From assembly GCF_030704535.1 (NCBI RefSeq), contig NC_081821.1:6029001-6093000 (forward strand): DNA of 64,000 bases, read 5' to 3'. Source of the DNA: Vitis vinifera (taxonomy: Eukaryota > Streptophyta > Magnoliopsida > Vitales > Vitaceae). Below the pieces are notes generated by a model that saw nothing but the letters and a program-made list of their open reading frames with translations, did not search any database and was not told the DNA's origin. The position numbers and the translations under genes are program-made. Shown here piece after piece: positions 38,801-48,537 of the stretch (within the stretch, counting starts at the first letter, position 1; each line of letters begins with the position of its first letter).

Positions 38801-41486
38801 TTTCATCTCAATCTTTGGCACCTAGGGAGTTATCGTCACCTGGTTCCTCTGCTGTAGATTTCCCACATCATCCTTCCCAGTTGCCTCCTCCGCCTCCATT
38901 TATGCAAGGGGTAAATGCCCCACATTTGCCACAGCCTCCAAGGGATTACAACTTGCTGCCACAAACCACAAACTTTCCATTTCAATCTGCCTCAGGCGAA
39001 AGTTTTTCAACGTATCAAGCTTCACTATCCAATCAACAGTCTCATTTCTCTATAACACCAAATTCCTCTTGGACTTCCATGCTGCCACCACCACCTCCAG
39101 TGTCACATTTTAATGATTCTGCTGTAAATGCAGTGACTGTCACTGCTGGTGTCCCATTGCAATATCAGCAGACTCATCTGCCTCCAAGGAATGAATTTAT
39201 TTCTCAGAGTTTTGCAACTTCCCATCCGACTAAATTGCCCACTCATTCTCAGCCGGGTGAGTTTCAGCACCGTGCCTACCCTCCTATGCAGGAGCCACAT
39301 CTACCTCCTTTGCAGATGGAACCAAAGTCTCTTCATTTGGGCAACCCATCAAGCCAACAATTTGGAGGCCCTAGTCTTGTGAGGGAAGATCGCTTTTCTC
39401 AGTTTCCAGTGCAGGGTTTAATTCCTTCAAGTTCCTTTGCTCAGGGCAGCATGTATCCTCAACCTATATCTTATTTGAGGGGATCACCAGCGAATAAAGT
39501 GCAACCTTTCCCTGTTGAGGATGTTCCTCCAGGTGAAATTCTTAAGTCATCTTCTCAGATTCATACTTTCTCACAGCAGAAGCAACCACCATATGATCTG
39601 TCACACTCTACATCTGATGCTTTTTCTGTACATCTGGGTGTGCCTGGCAAGATCAGTTCTTCTATGTCAAGATACCCATCAGATCTCCTGGACAGGAATC
39701 AGTCATCTCGTTTGTCAGACTTTGGCGGATCACGAATTTCAGCACACTATAATCCTTATGCATCTACTTTTGAGCAGCCACTTAGCTCCAAATTCAGTTC
39801 TAATGTTTTCAGACAAGAGAAGGACACGCCTTATAGCAATAAATATGATATGCCATTCAGCTTGAGCCATGTTCCAGCTGATGAGCCTGGTGTTGGTAAT
39901 CTTGCATCAAGACAGACAATCTCCTCGCCTAATTCTGCCACTGCTGGTCGACAGGTTTTGTCTAGGTCAGGAGGTGACCAATATGATCCACTTTTTGACA
40001 GCATTGAGCCATCTTCAAACTCATTTAGAAAATTTGATCACGTTCAAAAGCTGGAACCTACCATTGATTCTGACATCATGTTAAGACTTGGTGGCTCACA
40101 TAAGCCATTGGATGTGGAAGAAAACAATAAGCACAAAGAGGTTGAAGCAGTTGCTGTAACTACATCTCTTGAAAATGATGAATATGGTGAAACTGCTGAT
40201 GCAGAGGTAGGGGCTGTTGAGAATGGTAGCCCAAGTAGTCCGATTGACATAGCAAACACAGCTGCAGGAGAGATTGAGATTGATCAGATTAAGTCGCCAG
40301 GGAAGAGCAAGAAAAGGAAGGACTCCAGATCAATGAAGCTTTTCAAAGTTGCCCTTGCAGACTTTGTGAAAGAGGTGCTAAAGCCATCATGGCGACAGGG
40401 TAATATGAGCAAAGAGGCATTCAAGACCATTGTCAAAAAGACAGTTGATAAGGTATCTGGAGCTATGAAGAGCCACCAGATACCAAAGTCTCAAGCAAAG
40501 ATAAATCACTACATTGATTCATCTCAGCGGAAACTGACAAAACTTGTGATGGTAATTCCCCTTTTCATTTCTCCTTTTTTAGACATGAACCTGAATTAGA
40601 GTCTTTTTAAACAACTTTAATGTTGATGGTTATGAACATATACTCACAAGAATAACTACAATATGAACCTGAATAAATCAATCATTTGTTATGAAAGATA
40701 AGTAATAGGGATGCTTCTGAGCTGATGCATGGGTTCTGAAGTGGTATCATATGATACCTGCTTCTGATGGAGGACACATCACTTGACGGGCCCCACTCAT
40801 GCAATTTTTGGGACTTGAATCCCAAAGAAATATTGTCAGATGATTTTGAGTTTTCTATTATGTGATGTCACACTGAGACTCATGAATTTGTGTTTCGAAT
40901 TGTGATACTCTACAATGCATCCCAGGTGCATCAAAATCAAAATGCTTATGAAACTTTACTTGTTGCACTTAAAATCCCATGCTACCCCCACCCAAATTTC
41001 AGGGGAAAAAAAAAGAAGGAAAAAGTAGGGACGCATTTCTTTCTTTCTTTTCTTTACTTTTTTTTGCCACATACATGTATGTCTAGTAAAAATGGATTAG
41101 AGTGGGAATATTTCAGGTGTTCAGAGTTGGGAGACATAAGAACTATGCTGTTTTTCTCACATGTAATTGCTTTTATACATGGGATAAAAGTTGATTTGGA
41201 TTTTTTTTTGGAATTAATTAAAAATTTTAGGGAATTTAGTAAAAGAAAATTTTCTCAAGAGGTTGATTTGCATGTGATGCTTCAGTAATGACATATTTCC
41301 TGCTAATTTTGAAATTATTTAAAACTTATGAGGAATTCAATGAAAGAACTTTTGCTTGAAAGGTTGATTTGCTTGTAATTTTGATGGTATATCATATATC
41401 GGTCATGCCATATTTTCCTTTGTTTAGCAACAATTTTTTCACCTCATGATGTGCAGGGGTATGTTGACAAGTATGTCAAAGCATGA
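29852..41486 (+). CDS. SURP- and CCCH-zinc-finger RNA-processing protein with RS segment (1637 aa)
   Basis: Five coding exons: 29852-31079, 35589-35783, 36917-37712, 37887-40551 and 41457-41486, totalling 4914 nt in one frame. Residues ~1-240 are rich in Pro and Gln with long proline runs. A SURP/SWAP domain lies at about 300-352 (ILQKIEVLCQFIAKNG ... AIAHDYFLWMKKK). An Arg/Ser-rich segment (GRSRSRSRSPPDRRRRR) precedes a single CCCH finger, C776-x7-C784-x5-C790-x3-H794. A long disordered Ser/Pro/Gln region follows. The C-terminal ~100 residues form a conserved-looking helical block (FKVALADFVKEVLKPSWRQG ... KLTKLVMGYVDKYVKA). SURP and RS segments are typical of splicing factors and CCCH fingers bind RNA, so a nuclear pre-mRNA role is likely but inferred. 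Relatives are annotated in plants as CCCH zinc finger proteins. Intron 1 is 4.5 kb and carries an antisense LINE. Confidence 0.9.
31300..31376 (-). repeat. tRNA-derived SINE-like sequence (copy 2)
   Basis: On the minus strand, TAGCTCAAGTGGCGAGGAG (A-box-like) is followed by ACGTTCAAGTCCTAGGG (B-box-like) and an A/T-rich tail. It closely matches the plus-strand copy at 20240. It lies in intron 1 of the SURP-CCCH gene, antisense to it. Confidence 0.6.
31728..34390 (-). mobile_element. 5'-truncated L1-type LINE, antisense in intron 1 of the SURP-CCCH gene
   Basis: Read on the minus strand it ends in a poly-A tail (T-run 31730-31741 on plus). Upstream of the tail lie degenerate reverse transcriptase pieces: DHVNWNFLLPILEKMNFG, SAYLFVVAMEALS, LLFVNDMLVFFKASQDQM, LKVNLEKSELILIGSVNQV and STYLGLPLGAFFR. 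After these come the spacer GRLTLIKSTLSSIPIYFMSL, a zinc-binding segment (CFLCKEDDEFIDHILLHCS) and the C-terminal KEALLGWNGSFVGKKRKRVW block. The catalytic FADD box reads FVND and there are stops and frameshifts, so it is dead. The 5' end stops near the DHVNW motif, about 34385. A hAT-like element splits it at 32160-32773. No clear target duplication was found. Confidence 0.9.
32160..32773. mobile_element. Nested hAT-like non-autonomous element (614 bp)
   Basis: It sits inside the LINE and interrupts its C-terminal coding segment, which resumes on the other side. The ends are short inverted repeats, CATAGTT on the left and AACTATG on the right. The neighbouring GTGTGCCTAGGC and CGTGCCTAAGGTGCGCC blocks are partly complementary. 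The flanks TTGAAAAG (32152-32159) and CTGAAAAG (32774-32781) match at 7 of 8 positions, fitting the 8-bp duplication of hAT elements. No transposase is encoded. Confidence 0.75.
36060..36260 (+). repeat. Local direct repeats in intron 2 of the SURP-CCCH gene
   Basis: AATTTATATGGATTAGTGAT near 36068 recurs with few changes near 36217, and GTAAAATTTGTCCTTTTCAA near 36119 recurs near 36200. Together they indicate an internal duplication of roughly 100-150 bases. Confidence 0.6.
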
Positions 41487-42430
41487 AAGTTCAGATTACA
41501 ATTGATTCCAGCCTGCAGCAGTAGAAGATTTTAATTAAACTTGTATGTTACTTTCTATCATTTGGCTTGGCATCTTTTTGTAGAATATTGCTGTAGCACT
41601 GTGTTTTTTTTTTTTTTTTCTTTTTTGGTTGCAGAGTGTGATGGTGGGGGGAAGGATGTGATTCAGATGGCACCGGGAAGAGTGCCAGTAGTTGGTTTGT
41701 AAAGTCCATGCCTGCTGTTCCAAGGAAGATGTTAAAGCCCCTGGAAAGATGAATTTAATGGCAGATTATTAGAATTACAACCTCAGAAAAGTTCTGAGGG
41801 AGCTTCAAAACGCGTATGTAAAAAGCACTCCTTCAAATTCAGTTACTACTTCTTTTACTTCTATTAATCAGCGGTTCTTTCCAACCAATAACATAAGCTG
41901 TTTGTAAATTTTGTGATCCAAATTTTATTCTCAGTAGATACTTGATTCTTCATAGATTTCAAAGTATACTGGGGAATCCTGTTTTCAAAATGGAGAGTAC
42001 ATATATTAAAGGACTAATATAAAAACAAAGAGGAAGAAAATAGTTTTCTCTGCAGCATCCTTTTAATTTTAGTTTCCTTTTCTGACTTTACTTTCCAGTT
42101 GTTGTGGCATATTGCTCATTTTTATGACATTGTTGTCTTTAATTGTGAGTATATATAAACTCTAATCTAGGTACATGCTTTTGATTATTAAAGGAACCCC
42201 TCTTATGAATAATGTTGTTAACTGTCAAATTTATCTTTTTTTTCCAGAAAACATGGGTTCAAATGGGATAAAAGGATATGTGTTATGTACAGAAAGGAGA
42301 AGGAAAAAAAATTACCATTGAGCATGTTATCATGTGGGAAAGCTTGTCAAGCCTGGATCCTCAATGAGAAAATCAAATAAAGAACCTGAAGATTCAGTAT
42401 AATATTATAAATTGATAATAAAAACATGCA
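41487..42430 (+). other. 3' UTR and flank of the SURP-CCCH gene
   Basis: Contains no further coding exon. Possible AATAAA signals lie near 42375 and 42416. A pyrimidine tract followed by TTGCAG at about 41610-41635 could serve as an acceptor for a spliced 3' UTR, but this is not established. Confidence 0.35.
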
Positions 42431-42549
42431 TTTGGATGTGAGGGAGGGAGAGTTGGCTCCTTAAGCTTGTGAAAGCAATTTCAAATTGCTTTCAAGTACA
42501 TAGCAGTCCAACAAATAATGCTTTTAATATGAAAGCACCGATATTAGTA

Positions 42550-43085
42550 GATCATTTTAAAAATCTCTTTTTTTTTAAAAAGGTGACTAATACTGAATCT
42601 CCAACTAGAATTTTAGAATATTTTCTTTTTTCTTTTGTTTTCCTCCTAAGTTTTTATTCTTGCTAAGTAACAATGAGAGTGAGGGTGGGGAAAAAACTCT
42701 AGAGCTCTCCAAGCTTAAGATCATTTTAAAGCTCTCTCTTTTTCCGAGAAGGTGACTATCAATAATTCTCCTACTAAAATATTAGAATATATATTTTTTT
42801 ACCTTTTAATGTCCTTCAAAGTTTTTATTTTGCTAAGAGTCCATTTGGCAGTGTTTTTAAAAAACACTTCTAACCTAAATGTGTTTTGGAAGAAAAACAA
42901 GGTGTTTGACAAAATTTAAAAAATACTTTTAAAAAGTTGAAAAATCACTTGTCATGCTTCTTAGAGAAACACTTGATATGTGATTCTCCAAAAAACACTT
43001 CCAGAGAAAATGCTTCTTCAAAAAGCACATAGAAGAGAAATACTGTCCAATACACTTTAAGTAATAGTGAGAGTGAGGGTAAAAA
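42550..43085. repeat. Local tandem duplication (offset 169 bp), second copy carrying an insertion
   Basis: GATCATTTTAAA starts at 42550 and again at 42719. The following blocks GGTGACTA, CCNACTANAATNTTAGAATA and TTTTTATTNTGCTAAG occur in both copies. The tail TAAGTAAYARTGAGAGTGAG follows directly in copy 1 (from about 42664). In copy 2 it appears only after a 220-bp insert (from 43058). Sequence identity is clear but imperfect. Confidence 0.75.
42838..43057. mobile_element. MITE (about 220 bp) inserted in one copy of a local duplication
   Basis: The ends are imperfect inverted repeats: AGTCCATTTGGCAGTGTTTT on the left and, in reverse complement, AAGTGTATTGGACAGTATTT on the right. The paralogous empty site at 42661-42675 reads TGCTAAGTAACA, so the insertion point is known to within a few bases. 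The flanks CTAAG and TTAAG may be a decayed duplication. A hAT-type MITE is likely. It carries no coding sequence. Confidence 0.6.
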
Positions 43086-43197
43086 AGGGAAAATAATCTT
43101 CATTTAAAATGAGAATCCATAGTTGTTCTATTCTTCAGTAGGTTTGCCTATCTGGTAGTAAAAAGGATATAATTCAAGTTAGATTAGTGTCATGAGC

Positions 43198-43581
43198 CTA
43201 GAGTTCCAACGCAGCGGCACGACCCGTGCGGCAACTCCATTGGGCAAGAATCAAGGGGCTCAGCCTGCACGCCATGCATTCCAAAGGCTCTATGCTAATT
43301 GGTTTCGTCCTCCCATGGACTCATCAGAGGAACAATTCTAGCTCCTAACTAATTTGTGTAGGAGTGGCCAAACTCCTCTTCATTGTTAAGTCCTTGATTA
43401 GTGATAAGCTCCTCAAACTTAATCGGGTTGGCCTGCCTGAACTCTAAAGAAGCTTCCAACATCACTTACATGCCCTTTCCTTGAAGCAATTCCCATTCCA
43501 TTATGCTTAAGCCAGCCAACATTTTAGTCTTGATCAGCACCTTCGCTATGGTCACAAACACAAGACAAACAATCCATGACA
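43198..43581 (-). repeat. LTR (3' LTR in element orientation)
   Basis: The uninterrupted LTR of the compact retrotransposon. It matches the other copy from TGTCATGAGCC through TCCATGACA (plus strand) and serves as the intact reference for locating the plastid insertion in the other LTR. Confidence 0.85.
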
Positions 43582-44043
43582 CTCTCACCCACCCAATCTC
43601 TTGCACGCCCTTGTTCAAGGTGTCATATCTTTGCCAAATGATGCCCTTGAATGTTGTTGTTCCCCATAAGTCATTAATCACCAAAGGTTCGTTGCTAACA
43701 CCCACCAGGCCAAAGGGATGTCCATTCACCTCGAACGCGACATCCACTCATCGTGTTAACCCAGTAACACCCTGGAAGTGTGTCCCACACACCAACTTCC
43801 ACCTCTAGTAGGCGACGACACTTGTGCGCGCTACTAGAATAGGCAATCCGGAGGCACCCATATTCCCTCACAGGTCCTCATAAGTGCAACTTTAATACAT
43901 GCCATAGTGCCCACCTTCACACTGTTGCAATGTTAAGCCTCATAGGCTACTTATATTGCCATCGAGAGAGGTAACTCATCGGCTGTAGATCGTCAAAAGG
44001 GAACACCACCATGCTCAACCTTTGGCCTTACTCTAATACCACT

Positions 44044-45081
44044 TGTCACGGGCTTAGAGTTCCAACGTAGCGACACGACCCGTGTGGCGACCCCATTGGG
44101 TAAGAATCAAGGGGCTCAGTCTGTACACCATGCATTCCAAAGGCTCTATGCTAATTGGTTTTGTCTTGCCATAGACTCATGAAGGAAACGATTTCAGCTC
44201 CCGGCTAGTTTGTGTAGGAGTGGCCAAGCTCCTCTTCATTGTTAAGTTCTTGACTAGCGACAAGCTCCCTAAACTTAACCCTAGAGAGATAGTTCACTCA
44301 TAGACCGAGGGATAAGTAATTTGACTCATTCACATCCAGATCATGAATGTTTGGAATCCATATTATGCAAGGAGACATTGCTTTTGCTAATTCGAATTGA
44401 AGGGTGATATAAAATCGGTCTATTTCCGGCATCATATCCATAGTTAGCGCATTCATCATAGTTAGCAGCTCCAGCTCCGTATCAAGGTCACGATCAATAT
44501 CATCACTAGCATCAATATCGTCACTATCATCAATATTGATATCATCAAAAAGAAAACCTTTAGGCTTGTTATCTAGGAACTTGTTCAGAAATGCCATAAT
44601 GAAAGGAACATAGGAGTTTGTTGCTAGGTATTTGACCAAATAGGATCGTCCAGTTCCTATAGAACCTATCACTAAAATACCCCTAGAGGGGAATAGGGCC
44701 AAGCGGAGCGAAAAGGGTTTTCCATGAGATGGGAAATGAAAACTATTAGCCCCACACAAGGTTTGTGAATAAGTGATTGTCTAATAATGAGCAAGGAATA
44801 TTCGTCTTTCTGCTAAACAGGATGTATTGAACTCATAATTCTTTAGATACTTTTTATGAATGTCAACTAAGTATTGTAAGTAAATTGCTCCCGGTTGTTC
44901 AATCATTTGATAACCAGAGTAATCGGGTTGGCCTTCTTGAACTCTAAAGAAGCTTCCAACATCACTTACACGTCCTTTCCCTGGAGCAATTCCCATTCCA
45001 TTATGCTCAAACCAGCCAACATATTAGTCTTGATCAGCACCTTCGCTACGGTCACGGACACCAAACAAACGGTCCATGACA
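44044..45081 (-). repeat. LTR (5' LTR in element orientation), split by plastid DNA
   Basis: LTR sequence occupies 44044-44278 and 44921-45081. The two halves join to the same order as the intact LTR, at the point where that copy reads AAACTTAATCGGG. Confidence 0.85.
44279..44920 (-). pseudogene. ycf2: Nuclear plastid-DNA insertion: fragment of chloroplast ycf2
   Basis: On the minus strand this reads as a piece of Ycf2, the very large plastid protein often linked to an AAA-type ATPase and import-motor role. It runs from [20 protein letters not shown] through [20 protein letters not shown] and [20 protein letters not shown] to [20 protein letters not shown]. It is 642 bp long, lacks both ends of ycf2 and includes in-frame stops (one after LAHY, one just after LSLGL), so it is a non-functional fragment. 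The GSIGTGRS segment is the Walker A-like loop. It sits inside an LTR, so it arrived after the retrotransposon. The identification rests on recognising the protein. Confidence 0.93.
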
Positions 45082-45362
45082 TTAGGATGGGTTTGGGATA
45101 TAATAGGAAGAGAAAAGCATAAAACTATAGGAAGGGGACAGGTTATATATCTGTGTTTTTCTTTTCCCAGTGAGGGTTATGGGTTTCCATCATATCTGAA
45201 GAAATGTAGGATTTAACTCAAGTCCATTAACCCTTCCTATCCTGATAGGAGTTAGGTTCCTGCAGAATAGGAGTATGGAAGAATGTGGAATTCTAGAATT
45301 TAGATTGGGAATATAACAACTTCATTTGTTAGAGGAACCTTATTACCTAGCGTTGGACAATG

Positions 45363-45800
45363 TTTTTTTTTCATAGTTAAGATAAAAAAGTATATAAATA
45401 AAGAGGAGATGTCAAAACAGCGCCCTCAAGCATACAAGAAGTATACAATGGAAGCCTAAAGGCTCACCCGAGAGGGAAAGGGAAAGAAAAAAAAAAAATC
45501 ACCTACCCTCGCTTTAAAGCCTAACCAATCAATGAGGCTAACAAGAGAATTAGGGCTCATATCTATAGACACCCTAGACCAAGACCATAAATTAGATACA
45601 ACTGTTCAAAAATATACATAATGCGGTCACCTTCCAAGACTTTTTGCGGACCTACCCACAAAGGACCCATGCCACCTAAGGAGAGTCTCCTTAACCGAGT
45701 AGGAGAGAACCCAAGTCACCCCAAAGAGAGAAAAAAAAGCAGTTGCCAAAGAATCCGCTTCTTTGCACAGTGAAGAAGAATATGATCAACAGGGGGGTTA
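45363..45800 (-). mobile_element. 3' fragment of an L1-type LINE
   Basis: It begins with a T-run at about 45362-45371, the poly-A tail on the minus strand. Upstream lie fragments such as GVTWVLSYSVKETLL and RWHGSFVGR, which match the LINE C-terminal block at 31728-34390 (KEALLGWNGSFVGK). It stops near 45800 in the zinc-binding region. Stops and frameshifts make it non-coding. Confidence 0.7.
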
Positions 45801-47950
45801 CCTTTGTAGTTAATGTCTTTACATGCTCATTTGTTTGACTTCATGCCTTCTATTTGACTTCTACCCTACCAAGTCCGATTGGGGGTTAACTTTTGTTATC
45901 ATCTGCTTTCTTACTTCAAAATGTTGTGTCATGGGCTTCAGGTGACCTCCTTCCAGCCTCTTCCACTTTCAGGCAAATGGTAATACTAACGAAGAAGCCC
46001 ACTGACGATCGGCTAACCCTTCTGGCTTTTTGAAATTTAAATTTGAGCAAATATTCATTTAAATGGTTGAGTTAACAACTCTTGGAATATCCATTTACTT
46101 GCTATCCAGGTGCATAGTCAGCCCAACCAGAAATTCCCATGTATGTTTAGCCACAGGTTCTGAGAAGCATCCAAAGCATGCTAAAAGGGTGGGTTTAGAA
46201 GCATACTCTTTTTCGGGTTCATTTTGTCTTTAATTTGAAACCAGTTTACATTGATTTGCTGGAATTGATAATGATTGTAACCTTTTGTTTTATATGATCT
46301 TATGGTTTTTGTTTTTTGTTCATTCTTGGATGATTTGCATTTCATGAGTTGGGCAAATTTGTTTGACAACTTATTCAAGAGGTTGTCTTAAAAAGTTTAC
46401 TCTGTTTAAAACATAAAACTCTGGATTTTGTCCTCTTTCATTCTTTTTTATGATTGTCACGAGCAAGGAAATCGAGAGAACTGCTGGCCTGCTGGGTATA
46501 TGGGTTCCACTGATGTGGTGAATTAAACAAAAAAACCTATATATTTGTTTACATAATATTAAAATTCTGTGTGCATATGCATTCGCATGTGTGCATCGCA
46601 CAATGAAATCTACCCAAAAAAAGGGTGTGTATAATGCATGGGCTCATATTTTTATTTTTAATATTTTGAAACTAAAGAAACATTTTTGAGATGAGATGGT
46701 TGTTACTGCTATCTGAAATGTTAACCTGGGAAGGCATGGGGAAACATGCATAGGCCTGGCCCCTGAAATATGGTAACCTGCTTCCATCAGGTAAAAAGCA
46801 GGTGGTTTGGGGTAAGCCCAAGTTTTTGAAATTGGTAGGGAAACATGTCCAAGGGTTTTCAGTGTAAGAAAACAAACTGGACTTTCATATCCAGGACTTA
46901 ATAGGACAATACAAGTTTCCATTTCTATGAAATTGAAAGTATTCTGATCTTTATTAAGTTCTTGTGGCAATTCATTTTTATTCTTCTTTTTGGGCATCTT
47001 GTACCATTGCTTTTAAAGGCATTCCTCTCGATATTGTTCAGCTCAATTGGGACTTTAAGGAAAAAGATAAAAAAAGAAAAAGGTGTATGGATAGCAAGGA
47101 GAGGTGCATTGATTGGGTCTCTATTGGATGGAGATGAGGTGACCCTCATGGAGTGATGAGATGCTTTATTTGTAATTATTCCCATCTGGTGGTATTCTGA
47201 TGTAGACGTCTCCTTAGAATAGTGGAGTTCAATCATGTACTTCTTGATCAGTTTTTGTATTTTTGGGGAGGATTCCTCGAACTTATCTTGTAACTATTAG
47301 CATATTTAATACATATTTTGTTTCTGATATTCTAAACTAATGACAAGAGCAAGGGCTTTACAGATAGAGGGCTTCCATTAGTTGCTATTCTAGATTGGGA
47401 GCTTCCATTGCTGGCTAATCTGTTAACACAACCCTTCTTCCTGGTCACCGGGCATTCAGATTGGTAGCAAATAGAGAGCCTTATAAGAATGTGTAGGCAG
47501 CAGGGGTTAGGATTTTGAGTGGGAGCTACAAAGTGTTCTCATTTGATGACTGGATTAGCTTGCTTTCTGACAAGGAAGTTGAGCTGGCCTTGGTCCTGTT
47601 GTGTAGGAATTTGGAGGATACATTGCAGCGTCTTAACCAAGCACGATACCCATTTTTGTAGTCCAGCTAATGTAGGAATTTAGAGGATACATACCCATCA
47701 AGCTAGAAAATTGACCTAAAAGCTTAAATTTGATAATGGTGGACCAATAATGCATATATCTAATTGGTTTGATGTAGGTTAAAGCGGTTTCCATCCGAGA
47801 AGCTCTCTTTGGACTTGCCCATGGATTTACTAAATGGGAGAAATAAACAAATGATGAGGTGCAAACTCATCAACTCCGGAAAAGAAAGTTTTGAGACTAG
47901 ATAAACATAAATTCCTCAAAAGTTTTTGATTCTCGTATATTCCTATGTTC
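45801..47950. other. Intergenic DNA, not identified
   Basis: Base composition is less AT-rich than the neighbouring regions, which suggests degraded element or gene-derived DNA. I could not recognise a protein family. Short readable stretches such as the plus-strand FDDWISLLSDKEVELALVL at about 47541-47600 are interrupted on both sides. Confidence 0.3.
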
Positions 47951-47959
47951 TAGTTTAAA

Positions 47960-48470
47960 TCATCTTGGCTATAGGTGTATGGAGCCCCAGTTTGGCCCAG
48001 TACAAACATTATTACAAACATACACAAATGAGATGGTGTTGGCTCCATCTAGTCTCAGGAGGCTGCACCACAAAGTCACAAACAAACCCTAGCTGAGGAT
48101 CACAGATCTGCAAAACAGAAGATGAAAAACATCAGCAAAGCCGACTGATGCGAAGGAGGACGCGGCGCAGATCTGAAAATAGGAGAAGGGAGAAAGGAGG
48201 GAGAGGGAGGAGTGATCTGAAACCAACGGCATGAGTGCGAGTCGGAAAGACATGATTTAAACACCTTTCTTTCCGTCACACATATGCCATAAGCTTCACA
48301 AAACTCCACCCTTTACCATTTTTCCCAATAGCACCTTTATTCTGCACCTCTCTCTTTATATAGTGTAAACTTCAACCCTAACTATCTTCTCCACCGTTGG
48401 ATCAAACCATCATCTCCCTTGCCCACTAGCCGATCACAACATGCCACATCTATAAGAAGGTGGTGTTTAT
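47960..48470 (-). promoter_or_regulatory. Promoter-like sequence on the minus strand without a downstream gene
   Basis: On the minus strand a good TATA box, CTATATAAAGAGAGAGG (about 48362-48346), is followed by a CT-rich leader (CTCCCTCTCCCTCCTTTC) and by TTTTGCAG|ATCTG, an acceptor-like site. It then reaches an ATG in ACTAGATGGAGCC near 48040 that opens only a short frame. Upstream are ATCCAACGGTGG-type motifs often seen in plant promoters and LTRs. It could be a solitary LTR remnant or a decapitated gene. Confidence 0.3.
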
Positions 48471-48537
48471 GGATAAAAAATATTTGATACACAGAATCCT
48501 ATGTTGGGTCAATAAGATGGCAAACCAATCAGAAATA

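Larger units (their letters stand above)
43198..45081 (-). mobile_element. Compact non-autonomous LTR retrotransposon (TRIM-like)
   Basis: Two long terminal repeats lie in direct orientation: 43198-43581 (384 bp) and 44044-45081 (about 395 bp once a 642-bp foreign insert is removed). On the minus strand each starts TGTCATGGA and ends in ..GACA, and each contains AACCCGATTAAG or its split version. Next to the 44044 LTR the internal region opens AGTGGTATTAGAG, a primer-binding site for initiator methionine tRNA with one change from TGGTATCAGAG. Next to the other LTR is a purine tract, GGGTGGGTGAGAG. The flanks carry ATTAG on both sides (43193-43197 and 45081-45085), a 4-5-bp target duplication. 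The internal part is only ~462 bp and encodes no gag or pol that I can recognise, so the element needed another element's enzymes. Confidence 0.85.

Noticed and set aside
44298..44759. A nuclear ATPase-like gene
   Set aside because: The sequence reads as a fragment of plastid ycf2 with ends missing, stops present and no promoter, embedded in an LTR.
46644..47236. Possible minus-strand gene suggested by two overlapping frames of about 100 residues
   Set aside because: No family resemblance, no splice structure, and no consistent frame.
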